Of a stretch of DNA of 64,000 nucleotides, positions 8,798 through 17,161 are shown one piece after another. The stretch is from Aminipila luticellarii (GTDB lineage: Bacteria; Bacillota; Clostridia; Peptostreptococcales; Anaerovoracaceae). The stretch is taken from NCBI RefSeq assembly GCF_004103735.1, contig NZ_CP035281.1, positions 1,488,001-1,552,000 of the forward strand, given 5' to 3'. Position numbers and translations under genes: made by a program. The notes below the pieces were generated by a model. That model saw only the letters and a program-made list of their open reading frames with translations. It made no database searches and was not told the DNA's origin. The stretch's first letter is position 1. Every line of letters starts with the position of its first letter.

Positions 8798-9715
8798 TTA
8801 TCGTTCTACTGAAAAAACAATGGATTTATTGTCTGTATCCATGGTACATTCAGCTCCCATAGGGAGAGTGACCATGGGAAAGCCATGACCGGACTGAATA
8901 TTGTACATTACCGGGATATTCAGATCTTTTACAGCATCTTTAACGATGTCAACGATGGTATAGTTTTCCTGATCCGTATCACAGTTTGAGAATTGTCCCA
9001 GCAGAATGCCGGAAACACCTTTCAGCTTACCTGCATTGCGAAGCTGATAGATATTTCTGTCCATATTGCCAATGTGTTCTCCTACCTCTTCTACGAACAG
9101 AATTTTACCTTCTGTCTCCATCTCATAGGGGGTTCCGATGGATGTGCACATGACCGTCAGGTTCCCGCCTGTCAGAATTCCACATGCTTTTCCTGCTTTA
9201 GCCGTTTTGATCTCAAAGTCCTTGGGCGGCTGATACACATATTCTTTTTCAGCCGTCAGCGCATCAAAAAAGGCTTTTTCACTTTCCTTATCAAAATGCT
9301 CGATCATATTGGATCTCACCATAGGACCGTGAAAGGTCACCAGACCGCATTGCTGATTGAACAGCAAATGCAGGCTCGTCACATCGCTGTAACCGACAAA
9401 AATTTTAGGGTTGGCTTTTACGATATCTGGATCTACATATTCCATGATGCGATTTCCTCCATCGCCGCCGCGAATGCAGAATATAGCGTCCACTTCATCA
9501 TCGGCAAACATCCTATTGATCCAGTTTCCCCGAACTTCTTCCTCGCCTGCCATGTATCCGCCTTTGGAAGCGGATAGGTTATCAGCAGATTTTACCCGAT
9601 AACCAAGGTCCTGCAAGACCTTCTGACACTGTGCGACCTGCTCCGGAGAGACCGGAGAACTCGGTGCCACCAGACCGATCATCGCACCTTTTTTTAATGT
9701 TTTCGGATATTTCAA
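8798..9715 (-). CDS. S66 family LD-carboxypeptidase (LdcA/MccF-like)
   Basis: A 305-residue cytoplasmic peptidase of family S66, whose members remove D-alanine from murein tetrapeptides (LdcA) or cleave peptidyl-nucleotide antibiotics (MccF). The nucleophile is Ser110 in VGYSDVT. Further family marks are the FCIRGGDGG block (about residues 79-87), LFVEEVGEH carrying the catalytic Glu, and a late SGHG histidine. The start codon is TTG, with an AGAGGTG ribosome site nearby. An intercistronic hairpin separates it from the D-aminopeptidase gene upstream. Its location in a D-peptide gene set favours a muropeptide role. Confidence 0.88.
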   Translation of the reverse strand: MKYPKTLKKGAMIGLVAPSSPVSPEQVAQCQKVLQDLGYRVKSADNLSASKGGYMAGEEEVRGNWINRMFADDEVDAIFCIRGGDGGNRIMEYVDPDIVKANPKIFVGYSDVTSLHLLFNQQCGLVTFHGPMVRSNMIEHFDKESEKAFFDALTAEKEYVYQPPKDFEIKTAKAGKACGILTGGNLTVMCTSIGTPYEMETEGKILFVEEVGEHIGNMDRNIYQLRNAGKLKGVSGILLGQFSNCDTDQENYTIVDIVKDAVKDLNIPVMYNIQSGHGFPMVTLPMGAECTMDTDNKSIVFSVER

Positions 9716-9746
9716 ACTTTTTCACCTCTTTTTATAACTTAAGAAA

Positions 9747-9778
9747 GTACATCCCGATGCTTTTGCAGCAGGATGTAC
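9747..9778 (-). repeat. Intercistronic hairpin inside the peptide operon
   Basis: GTACATCC (9747-9754) pairs with GGATGTAC (9771-9778) between the D-aminopeptidase and LD-carboxypeptidase genes. On the minus strand a short, interrupted U-rich stretch follows, so it may attenuate or stabilise the upstream mRNA portion rather than stop all transcription. Confidence 0.6.
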
Positions 9779-9803
9779 CTTTAGTTCTATCTGGAAGCTT
9801 TTA

Positions 9804-10598
9804 TCATTCTGACAGGAACATACGGGCAACGGTTAGTTCCCAAATTGTTTTTGCCGTATATTCCACTGTATTGCTGTCCGTTTGTTTGGCTCCCGGATAC
9901 CACGATGCTCTCCTGGCATGTTGATGTTCCTTAAAATTAATAACCATATGATACTCTTTTTCAACAGGCCTTAATCCAACGTTCGCTTTTAATGCTTTTT
10001 CAACGCCCGCTTCAATATTTTCGATGGCTTCTTCCGGATGAATATTCCATGAAGCGTTACCAATTCCTTTTTTCGTAGCCACGGTGATAATTTCCGGATG
10101 ACTTTTTTTCGCCAACTGACACATTCCCTCGTCTCCCGAAAGGAAAACAGAAGGAACTTTATAATCTGTAGCCAAAAGTGCATTATATAAAAATTCCGAG
10201 GCCAATTCTCCGTTAATTTTTATATAGTTGAACCATTCATGCTCACCCGTATGAGCCAGCGAACTGGTATCCGTTCCTTCCGGAGAATGATACCCGATAT
10301 AGACCACTGCGTCAAAGCTCTCGTCCAGACCGCCCATCATAGACGCCGGAGAGGACATCCAGCCTCTGATCAACTGAACACCTTTCGGCAGTTCTGTCAT
10401 ATCAATGTTCAATGCATCCTCGTGTCCATCCTTTACTACGACTTCATATCCCAGCTTCATGGCGGCTCTGCACGCTGCCGCTACCTCCAAGGTCATTTGC
10501 CGACAGGCAGCTTCATATCCTTGACCGCCGTATCTCGTTTCACCCCAACTGGTAACCCCAGTCACGCCTTCAATATCGGCACTGATAAATACTTTCAT
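9804..10598 (-). CDS. dppA: D-aminopeptidase DppA (M55 family, zinc-dependent)
   Basis: A 264-residue M55 metallopeptidase, related to Bacillus DppA, that releases N-terminal D-amino acids from short peptides, forming a decameric tunnel in the characterised member. Metal-ligand positions are recognisable: Asp8 and Glu10 in SADIEG, His59 in KDGHE, His104 in GYHSPEG and Glu131 in NGEL; the AHTGEH segment (about 115-120) holds the catalytic histidine region. The start ATG follows GGATAGGG. It lies 18 bases downstream of the P1 peptidase gene, so the two are co-transcribed. In Bacillus dppA begins a dipeptide-permease operon, as in spirit here. Confidence 0.92.
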   Translation of the reverse strand: MKVFISADIEGVTGVTSWGETRYGGQGYEAACRQMTLEVAAACRAAMKLGYEVVVKDGHEDALNIDMTELPKGVQLIRGWMSSPASMMGGLDESFDAVVYIGYHSPEGTDTSSLAHTGEHEWFNYIKINGELASEFLYNALLATDYKVPSVFLSGDEGMCQLAKKSHPEIITVATKKGIGNASWNIHPEEAIENIEAGVEKALKANVGLRPVEKEYHMVINFKEHQHARRASWYPGAKQTDSNTVEYTAKTIWELTVARMFLSE

Positions 10599-10616
10599 TT
10601 TTATACCCTATCCATC

Positions 10617-11642
10617 CTATAAGAATTCTTTTAAAGCAAAAACTTCTTTTCCTCGAATACCTTTTACATTCTCCGCATGATAGATGGAGCTGACAACAGC
10701 TTCCTCCACCACTTCTGCCGTTGCTTCAAAAATTTTGTCTATAGCGTCGTCATGGAACATCTTCGTTTCGATAATATTTTTTTCGCTGTAATGAGGCATA
10801 ATATTTGTATTAGAGAACGCAACCGCAATATCTCCGCTGCCATTTCCAAGGAATGAACCGGTTCTGCATAAAGCAACAGTCGCTCTTTTTGCCACACGTC
10901 TGAGCTGTCTTTCATTAAGCGGCAGATCCGTTCCGATAATAATGATGACCGATCCCTTTTCCGCTTTGCTCTTTGGTACCTTCTCCGTGTCAATTCTTCT
11001 GCCGTCTATCATCAGATTTCCGGACATACCGAAGTTCGACATCAGAATCGCACCAATCGTATAATCCTTCCCGTCACAAGGTACGATTCGGGAAGCTGAC
11101 CCGATTCCGCCTTTAATGCCCATACAGATCATGCCGCTTCCGGAACCTGCAACGCCTTCTTCAAACACATCACCGCAATTTTCAATGGCCTGCAATACAT
11201 CTTCTTCCGTAACATGCATACCTCTGATATCGTTCAGTTCTCCGTCATTGCATTCTGTAACAACACAGTTTACAGTGCCTGTAGTCGTTCCGATATCTTC
11301 GTTTTCCTTCATCATATATTTTGTTACGGCATTTAAGGCTGTTCCTACACCAAAGGTATTGGTCATGATGATCGGCGTCTCAATATTTCCCAGTTCATCA
11401 ATCTGCACCAGACCGGTACTTTTGCCGAAGCCGTTTATAACAGAAGTAGCGGCCAGCACCTTGTTTTTAAAAAGATTTCCCGTATGGGGCAGAATAGCCG
11501 TAACCCCCGTATGAATATCTTTTTCCTGATCAATTAGAGTGACATGCCCTACCTTTACACCGGGTACATCTGTAATAAGATTTCTTTCACCTTTTTTAAA
11601 TTTGCAGCGAATGCTCACTTCGCAGTCTTTAGGTAAACCCAT
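10617..11642 (-). CDS. P1/DmpA family peptidase (S58 L-aminopeptidase/D-esterase)
   Basis: A 341-residue N-terminal-nucleophile hydrolase of family S58. Characterised members include DmpA (L-aminopeptidase D-amidase/esterase) and BapA beta-aminopeptidases, so it is suited to unusual peptide bonds. The family pattern is visible: NLITDVPGVKVGH at the N-terminus, GVTAILPH, INGFGKSTGL, the glycine-rich VAGSGSGMICMGIKGGIG block, and GAILMSNFG, where self-cleavage before the serine would create the nucleophile. It starts with ATG after CGAGGAGG, 37 bases behind the APC permease gene. Confidence 0.9.
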   Translation of the reverse strand: MGLPKDCEVSIRCKFKKGERNLITDVPGVKVGHVTLIDQEKDIHTGVTAILPHTGNLFKNKVLAATSVINGFGKSTGLVQIDELGNIETPIIMTNTFGVGTALNAVTKYMMKENEDIGTTTGTVNCVVTECNDGELNDIRGMHVTEEDVLQAIENCGDVFEEGVAGSGSGMICMGIKGGIGSASRIVPCDGKDYTIGAILMSNFGMSGNLMIDGRRIDTEKVPKSKAEKGSVIIIIGTDLPLNERQLRRVAKRATVALCRTGSFLGNGSGDIAVAFSNTNIMPHYSEKNIIETKMFHDDAIDKIFEATAEVVEEAVVSSIYHAENVKGIRGKEVFALKEFL

Positions 11643-11679
11643 TTTACGCCTCCTCGTATTTATGCTTTCTTATGCTTTT

Positions 11680-13065
11680 TTATGCTTTATTTTTTTCTGC
11701 TTTTATTTTCTTATCGAATATAAAGTAAACGATAGCACCTGCAACCGGTACTACTAAACCAATTAAAGCGGTAACGGTATCTTCCATCAGGGTGTTCAGC
11801 ATTAAGCCAAAGAACAGAAGAATGGAAATGATAACTGTGACCGGATAGCCCCAAGCTTTGTACGGACGTGCCAAGTTTGGATATCTCTTTCTGTAAACAA
11901 TAACAGCCACTACGCAAAGTACGTTGAACAGCATTCCCGCAAATACGACCAAAGAGGTCAGCTGATCCAGATTTCTTAAAAGAACCAATATGCTGGAGAT
12001 GATCGCCTGACCGATTAAAGCTGTTGTAGGAACATTGTACTTCGGGTGCAGCTTTCCATAGCTCTTGAAGAAATGTCCTTCTTTTGCCATGGCATAGTAG
12101 TTACGAGGGAAGGCAATGATCATTCCGTTTAAGGAACTGAACATGGCAATCAGCATGGTCGCCAGTACCAGACCTCCGCCTATGCCGCCGAATACACGTT
12201 TTGCTACCTCTGTTCCCAGATATAGATTTCCGTCTCCGATCATGTTTACGATTTCCGTATGCGGAAGAACCTTATAGATCGCAAAGTTGAATAAAGTATA
12301 GATGATTGTGATAGCACCGATACCAAGCAGTAATGCTCTTGGCAGGTTCTTAGCCGGATTTTTCATTTCTTCCGCAAGGGAATTCAAGTTGGTCCAGCCT
12401 TCATATGCCCATAAGGTGGCTACCGTAGCAAATGCGATCATACCGATGATGGCACTAAACCCTGCTTCTGTGCCATCCGCAGGAGCCAAAGTCAGATCTG
12501 GATGCTGCTGGCCTAAGAAAAGTGCCCCGCAAATAATGATAACAATTGGGATGATTTTTGCAACCATAGATACATTCTGTAAGATGGTTCCCCGTTTAAT
12601 TCCCATGGAATTATACAAAGTCAGCAGAATAATCAATGCAATCGCGATTATCTTGATGGAAGCATCGGACAAATCCAGATAGCCTCTCAAGGCAGTCGGC
12701 AGTGCAATCGCCAATGCGGCAATAGAACCTGCACCGCTCAGCAGCCAGCTTGTAAAACCAAACATATACCCAACGACCGGATGATACGCTTCATCCAAAT
12801 AAACAACCATACCACCTGATTTCGGACTGGATGCGCCTAATTCCGCAAAGCACAGTCCGCCAAGTAAGGATACGATACCTCCAACAATCCAGCATAACAG
12901 CGCTAAGCCCATGCTCATGTGAGTTCGTTCCAATACATATGAACCTAAATAAAAAATTCCTGAACCAATCATGATTCCGCCAATGATGCTCACACCGCCG
13001 AACAGACCGATTTCTTTTTTGAAACCAACTTCAGCAGGCGCACCTGAATTACCTTTTGAACTCAT
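11680..13065 (-). CDS. APC superfamily amino acid permease
   Basis: A 461-residue inner-membrane amino-acid transporter with about 12 hydrophobic segments. The unwound TM1 substrate motif GGIMIGSGIFYLG lies near residues 28-40, followed by ALLCWIVGGIVSLLGGLCFAELG. The family mark YAYEGW-like appears as LWAYEGWTNLNSLAEEMKNP near residue 220. It is the first gene of the ten-gene run and follows AAGGAGG. It is preceded by a strong sigma-54 promoter and tandem 16-base leader repeats. Substrate is unknown; moving free amino acids produced by the downstream peptidases, in or out, would fit. Confidence 0.9.
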   Translation of the reverse strand: MSSKGNSGAPAEVGFKKEIGLFGGVSIIGGIMIGSGIFYLGSYVLERTHMSMGLALLCWIVGGIVSLLGGLCFAELGASSPKSGGMVVYLDEAYHPVVGYMFGFTSWLLSGAGSIAALAIALPTALRGYLDLSDASIKIIAIALIILLTLYNSMGIKRGTILQNVSMVAKIIPIVIIICGALFLGQQHPDLTLAPADGTEAGFSAIIGMIAFATVATLWAYEGWTNLNSLAEEMKNPAKNLPRALLLGIGAITIIYTLFNFAIYKVLPHTEIVNMIGDGNLYLGTEVAKRVFGGIGGGLVLATMLIAMFSSLNGMIIAFPRNYYAMAKEGHFFKSYGKLHPKYNVPTTALIGQAIISSILVLLRNLDQLTSLVVFAGMLFNVLCVVAVIVYRKRYPNLARPYKAWGYPVTVIISILLFFGLMLNTLMEDTVTALIGLVVPVAGAIVYFIFDKKIKAEKNKA

Positions 13066-13088
13066 AATTATTCCTCCTTAAAAATGAA

Positions 13089-13128
13089 TTTAGTCTGTGA
13101 CCATGAATTGATTTTAGTCTATGACTAT
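13089..13128 (-). repeat. Tandem 16-bp repeats in the APC leader (24-bp period)
   Basis: TTTAGTCTGTGACCAT (13089-13104) and TTTAGTCTATGACTAT (13113-13128) differ at only two bases and start 24 bases apart. They occupy the predicted 5' leader just downstream of the sigma-54 promoter. A protein binding both copies would be a roadblock or a second regulatory layer. Confidence 0.6.
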
Positions 13129-13141
13129 ATTAATAGTAATA

Positions 13142-13157
13142 AGCAAAAATAGTGCCA
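13142..13157 (-). promoter_or_regulatory. Sigma-54 promoter for the peptide operon
   Basis: Read on the minus strand the sequence is TGGCACTATTTTTGCT, matching the sigma-54 consensus TGGCAC-N5-TTGC with the invariant GG and GC at the correct spacing. The expected start is near 13131, about 65 bases before the APC start codon. Confidence 0.85.
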
Positions 13158-13215
13158 ATTTATAATTATTGAAAAATAAGAGTTTTTAAAGATTTCGCAA
13201 AAATATCCATCTCTA

Positions 13216-13334
13216 TTAATCCTATTTAATCCCATTTATACCCTTTTATTTCAGAAATTTAAAGGGATTCCAATCGTATAAATCTGTCTTTTGGAACCTT
13301 TTTCATTGGGATAAACTTATTCATAGTATCCCAA
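13216..13334. promoter_or_regulatory. Candidate enhancer sites for the sigma-54 activator
   Basis: Two kinds of site lie between the divergent sigma-54 promoters. A dyad TTGGGATA (13306-13313) and TATCCCAA (13327-13334) has a 13-base spacer. A TTAATCCTATT element (13216-13226) recurs, inverted, at 17079-17089 in front of the activator gene. TTAATCCC follows directly. The dyad lies about 70-100 bases upstream of the plus-strand start, a normal enhancer distance. Assignment to the neighbouring activator is inference. Confidence 0.55.
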
Positions 13335-13380
13335 ATCCAGTCGGATATATGTCCAGTCCTTTCATATTCTCCCTTTTTAT

Positions 13381-13396
13381 TGGTATAATAATTGCA
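13381..13396 (+). promoter_or_regulatory. Sigma-54 promoter for the divergent S12 hydrolase
   Basis: TGGTATAATAATTGCA has GG and GC in the sigma-54 -24/-12 spacing with the TTGCA -12 block intact. It lies about 40 bases before the ATG at 13437. It contains a chance TATAAT, but no -35 element accompanies it. Confidence 0.72.
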
Positions 13397-13436
13397 ATAC
13401 TATAATTATGATGATTATATAGGAGGGACGAATGAC

Positions 13437-14915
13437 ATGAAAAAAATGATCACTGTGGACGAGCAGCTTATTCAACGGGAAATGGATTTTTGGAATGTAC
13501 CGGGATTGTCTGTAAGTATTGTAAAAGAAGGTCAAGAGCCTTATACAAAATCCTTTGGATGGAGAGATAAAGAAAACCAGCAGAAAGTAACAGATACTAC
13601 ACTTTTCGGCATAGCCTCCTGCTCCAAAGCGATGACCTCTGCTGTTATCGCCATGCTGGTGGCAGAAGGGAAACTGGACTACGATGTTCCCGTCACGACC
13701 TATATTCCCGACTTTGCACTGATGGACGAAGAAGCTTCTAAGAACACCACGCTTCGGGATATGCTGTGCCATCGAACCGGTCTGGGCGGACACGATGCTA
13801 TATGGCCTGTGCCAAAGACATTAAAGGAATTTGCTCAAGCATTTCCATATTTGCAGCCCAGTGCTCCGTTCAGAAGCCTGACGCAGTACAGCAACATTAT
13901 CTACGCTGTAATCGGTTATGCGGCGGAAGCGGTAACCGGTCAAACCTGGACCGAGCTCATGCACCATTACTTATTTGATCCATTAGGTATGACTCAGACG
14001 AATTGCCAAGCCAAGAGCATGACCGATTCGGATAACTTTGCCCATCCCTATCAAGTGCTGGACGGCGTGCTCACAAAGCTTCCTGTTTGGGATGTGGATT
14101 CAGTGGCTCCGGCAGCCTCCGTCAACTGTACGGCGATCGATATGTGTAAATGGCTGAATTTCTTGATTCGCAAAGGTCGAACAGCGGAGGGGATTTCTTT
14201 GATCCCGGAAGATATTTTTGAAACGATGATCACCAAGCAAGTGGAGTATGATGATTGCTTAGGACCGGATAAAAGCTTATATCCTACAGACGGATATGCG
14301 ATGGGCTGGAAAACTGGTGAATACAGAGGAAAGGCCATGCGCAGGCACACGGGCAAAATAGAGGGATACAGTACCATTCAGGCATTTTTACCGGAGGACG
14401 GTGTTGGCATATCAGTAATGATGAACCTTCATTCCCCTACCGTTGCTATCATGCACACGGTTCTGTACAGCATTATTGACTCGCTGTTAGAGCTTCCGGC
14501 TATAGACTGGACCTGGAAATTCAGAGATGATAAGAAACCAACGGCAGAGGACTACAAGGATTGTCACATCGATGTATTCCATTCTGTTTATCCGGATGCT
14601 ATTCCAAATACAATGCCGCCGAAGAAGCTTATGGAAGGCTACAAAGCTCACGCGTACGAAGGCACCTATTTCAATGCCGGATACGGTCCGCTGACCATCA
14701 TCGCTCAAAAAGATCAGTTGTACATGGAATATCGGGATATGTCCCTGCCTCTGGAGCCGTATTGGTCCGGCAATTTTATGATAAACAACGTAAAAGAAGA
14801 TATATTGACCCTGTCTATTCCTCTGACGTTCATCTGTGATGAAAATCAGAAAAGTATCGGCTTAAAAGCTCGCTTTGAGCCATTGGTGGACGACATCGTC
14901 TTTCTTAAAAAATAG
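13437..14915 (+). CDS. S12-family serine hydrolase (beta-lactamase / D-aminopeptidase fold), divergent copy
   Basis: A 492-residue serine hydrolase. The ATG at 13437 was chosen because it follows AGGAGGG by 9 bases. Motifs are Ser61-Cys-Ser-Lys64 (SxxK), Tyr151-Ser-Asn153 (YxN) and a later RRHTG segment replacing KTG. A C-terminal beta-barrel-like region (EGTYFNAGYGPLTI onward) resembles the extra domains of D-aminopeptidase-type S12 enzymes. No signal peptide is seen. It is a distant paralogue of the gene at 7355-8767 and is driven by its own sigma-54 promoter, so both hydrolases probably serve the same regulon. Confidence 0.88.
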   Translation: MKKMITVDEQLIQREMDFWNVPGLSVSIVKEGQEPYTKSFGWRDKENQQKVTDTTLFGIASCSKAMTSAVIAMLVAEGKLDYDVPVTTYIPDFALMDEEASKNTTLRDMLCHRTGLGGHDAIWPVPKTLKEFAQAFPYLQPSAPFRSLTQYSNIIYAVIGYAAEAVTGQTWTELMHHYLFDPLGMTQTNCQAKSMTDSDNFAHPYQVLDGVLTKLPVWDVDSVAPAASVNCTAIDMCKWLNFLIRKGRTAEGISLIPEDIFETMITKQVEYDDCLGPDKSLYPTDGYAMGWKTGEYRGKAMRRHTGKIEGYSTIQAFLPEDGVGISVMMNLHSPTVAIMHTVLYSIIDSLLELPAIDWTWKFRDDKKPTAEDYKDCHIDVFHSVYPDAIPNTMPPKKLMEGYKAHAYEGTYFNAGYGPLTIIAQKDQLYMEYRDMSLPLEPYWSGNFMINNVKEDILTLSIPLTFICDENQKSIGLKARFEPLVDDIVFLKK

Positions 14916-14949
14916 AAGATATCTTCCACCTTGCTAAAAAAGCCAACTC

Positions 14950-16974
14950 TCATAACTGTCTGATGAATTGAATACCTTTTTCCGTAATTTGCGTACCGCA
15001 GCGTCCGCACTTTATGGATACCAGACCTTGAGCTTCCAGCTCAGCCAGAATGGTTCGCAGCTTGCCGTCACTGATTTTAATGCCTTGCATGGTCAGATTT
15101 CCAAGCATAGCACTGCGTCCGATTCCATGGTACGCCTGTGTTGCCTCATAAATCTCTCTTAATACCCTTTGGGAAACAGTTTTTATATCCATGGGTATTC
15201 TTTCATCAGCATTTTTTCTCTCTTTAGCAGAAGCTGTCGATTCTAAAGAATCGGCAGGCATTCTGCTATTTTTTTCATACAGATATTCCGGAAATTTGCC
15301 CAACGTTTTATAGTACAAGCCGGCACTTTGCAGCTGTCTGATATTTCCCGGCCATTGGTATTCCTCCAGCAGCCTTTTTTCATCCTCAGCCACTTTGCTG
15401 TAATCTCTCCCAAGAAAAAACTTTAACAGCGGTAAAATATCATCCTTTCTTTGGCTGATCGGTTTCAAAAATACAGGAACCACATTTAACCGATAAAATA
15501 AGTCCGCACGGAATTTCCCTTTTGCCACTGCTTCCTCCAATTGTGAATTCGTAGCCGCAATAATCCGAATATCCACATCAATGACCTTATCACTGCCGAT
15601 ACGCATAATTTGCTTTTCCTGAATCGCACGCAGCAGTCTGGTCTGAAGGTTGACGGAAAGATCCCCTATTTCATCTAAAAATAAAGTCCCGGTATGTGCT
15701 TTTTCAAAAAAGCCGAGCTTTCCGTTTTTTTGCGCCCCTGTAAACGCCCCCCCTTCATATCCGAACAATTCACTCTCAAGAAGGGTCTCAGGTATGGCCG
15801 CACAATTTACAGCTACAAAAGGGGCACGGCTTCTGTTGGAATAATTATGTATGGACTGAGCCATCAGTTCCTTTCCGGTTCCGGTCGCTCCCCTTATCAG
15901 TATGGTGTAATCCGTCTTTGCCACCTGCTTTGCCACAGCGATACATTCTGCCATGGAATCCGACCTATAAATAATATCCTGAAAAGTATGCTTCGCCACC
16001 AGCCCTTTCTTTGCATTATAATTTTTTAAATTAATTTCTATATCGTGTAAAATTTTTTCACTCTGTAAATTCAGTAAATAACCGATCGCTTCATCCATCA
16101 GCTTAATCGTTGTTTTTTCAAATATATAATTTTCATCCTCAAGGACTAACGGATAATTCTTTAAATCCTCCCCGCGGATAAGCGACTCATCAATATAGGT
16201 AAACGGAGCATTCATATTTGTCTCAAAGATGGAATCCGCCTTATCATTAAAATAGACCACCTCCAGATTGTCGTTCAGCATGATAATAGCCGCCAAGGAA
16301 TTGTCTACCACACGATTCAGCAATTTTCCCTTTAAATAACTGTTATAATAGTTATCGTGATAATCCGGATTGGGTTCTATGATGGTGTGCAAGTGCCGGA
16401 TTAAATTCCGGTTGACCACATCATTGTCCAAGTCCAGCTTTCTCATCAATTTCAGCAGCGTATCAAAGCTGATTTCACGATACCCGATATTGACGATCTT
16501 CCCAATCGTTTCAGGCACTAAATCCTCTTCATTAGGCGTAATGGCATATTCAATGTGATCATATGCCCCGCCTGCTGCCAGCTCCTTATCGTATGGAATC
16601 AGATTTAAATGGCTGATACCAAGCTCATAAAACGTATAGGTGGTCTGGATAGCCGTTTCATACGTATCATTTACGATCAGCACTTCCGTGTCCTTTGGAA
16701 TCTCCAGCATGGCGTGCAGAAATTCCTTTCGTATGCTTCGCCCGAGCAGGATTAACTTATAAAAATTCGATATGTGATTTTTTAACTGGTAAATCATATC
16801 CTCATAGACCATGAGATACGCATCCGCTTCGATCTGTTCATCGGTTCGCAGTTCACTGATAAAATAATCCTTTACTTCTATATACCCTTCAAATATATGG
16901 TATAAGGTATCCCGCAAATACGTGATAACTCCCTGATTCTCTTTATTTTTAAAGAGAAGCGCTACCTTTTTCAT
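14950..16974 (-). CDS. Sigma-54-dependent transcriptional activator (AAA+ enhancer-binding protein)
   Basis: A 674-residue activator that remodels sigma-54 holoenzyme using ATP. An N-terminal sensory region of about 220 residues is of no type I can name. A PAS-like segment follows (about 225-320: LAAIIMLNDNLEVVYFNDKA). The AAA+ core has Walker A GATGTGKE at 362-369, the sigma-54 contact loop GAFTGA at 409-414, Walker B LFLDEIG at 431-437 and the RADLFYRL block near 489. The C-terminus lacks an obvious Fis-type helix-turn-helix; instead, about residues 590-674 look winged-helix-like (LRTILAELEAQGLVSIKCGRCG). It lies convergent with the S12 gene and beside two sigma-54 promoters that it most likely serves. 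Confidence 0.92.
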   Translation of the reverse strand: MKKVALLFKNKENQGVITYLRDTLYHIFEGYIEVKDYFISELRTDEQIEADAYLMVYEDMIYQLKNHISNFYKLILLGRSIRKEFLHAMLEIPKDTEVLIVNDTYETAIQTTYTFYELGISHLNLIPYDKELAAGGAYDHIEYAITPNEEDLVPETIGKIVNIGYREISFDTLLKLMRKLDLDNDVVNRNLIRHLHTIIEPNPDYHDNYYNSYLKGKLLNRVVDNSLAAIIMLNDNLEVVYFNDKADSIFETNMNAPFTYIDESLIRGEDLKNYPLVLEDENYIFEKTTIKLMDEAIGYLLNLQSEKILHDIEINLKNYNAKKGLVAKHTFQDIIYRSDSMAECIAVAKQVAKTDYTILIRGATGTGKELMAQSIHNYSNRSRAPFVAVNCAAIPETLLESELFGYEGGAFTGAQKNGKLGFFEKAHTGTLFLDEIGDLSVNLQTRLLRAIQEKQIMRIGSDKVIDVDIRIIAATNSQLEEAVAKGKFRADLFYRLNVVPVFLKPISQRKDDILPLLKFFLGRDYSKVAEDEKRLLEEYQWPGNIRQLQSAGLYYKTLGKFPEYLYEKNSRMPADSLESTASAKERKNADERIPMDIKTVSQRVLREIYEATQAYHGIGRSAMLGNLTMQGIKISDGKLRTILAELEAQGLVSIKCGRCGTQITEKGIQFIRQL

Positions 16975-17037
16975 CCATCAGACCTCCCTAATAATCATTT
17001 ACTATACCAATCCACACTATAATCAGTCTATGGATTT

Positions 17038-17065
17038 ATTGTACCGCATTCGAGAAATAATGCAA
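17038..17065 (-). promoter_or_regulatory. Sigma-70-type promoter of the activator gene
   Basis: On the minus strand TTGCAT (17060-17065) and TACAAT (17038-17043) are 16 bases apart, about 65 bases before the start codon at 16974. Confidence 0.55.
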
Positions 17066-17070
17066 CTAAA

Positions 17071-17093
17071 TTGGTTAAAATAGGATTAACCAA
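17071..17093. promoter_or_regulatory. Operator-like dyad TTGGTTAA-N7-TTAACCAA before the activator gene
   Basis: A perfect 8-bp inverted repeat lies just upstream of the predicted -35 element. Its centre and right arm contain AATAGGATTAA, the inverse of TTAATCCTATT found between the two sigma-54 promoters. This suggests the activator binds both places and regulates itself. Confidence 0.5.
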
Positions 17094-17103
17094 ACTTTCC
17101 TAT

Positions 17104-17138
17104 CAAAAGAGCCAGATACAACATTTGCATCTGGCCCT
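17104..17138 (-). terminator. Terminator after the racemase gene
   Basis: GCCAGAT (17111-17117) pairs with ATCTGGC (17129-17135). On the minus strand the stem is followed by TCTTTT. It sits 24 bases past the racemase stop codon. Confidence 0.65.
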
Positions 17139-17161
17139 TTATATTCTCATTTATTTTAATT

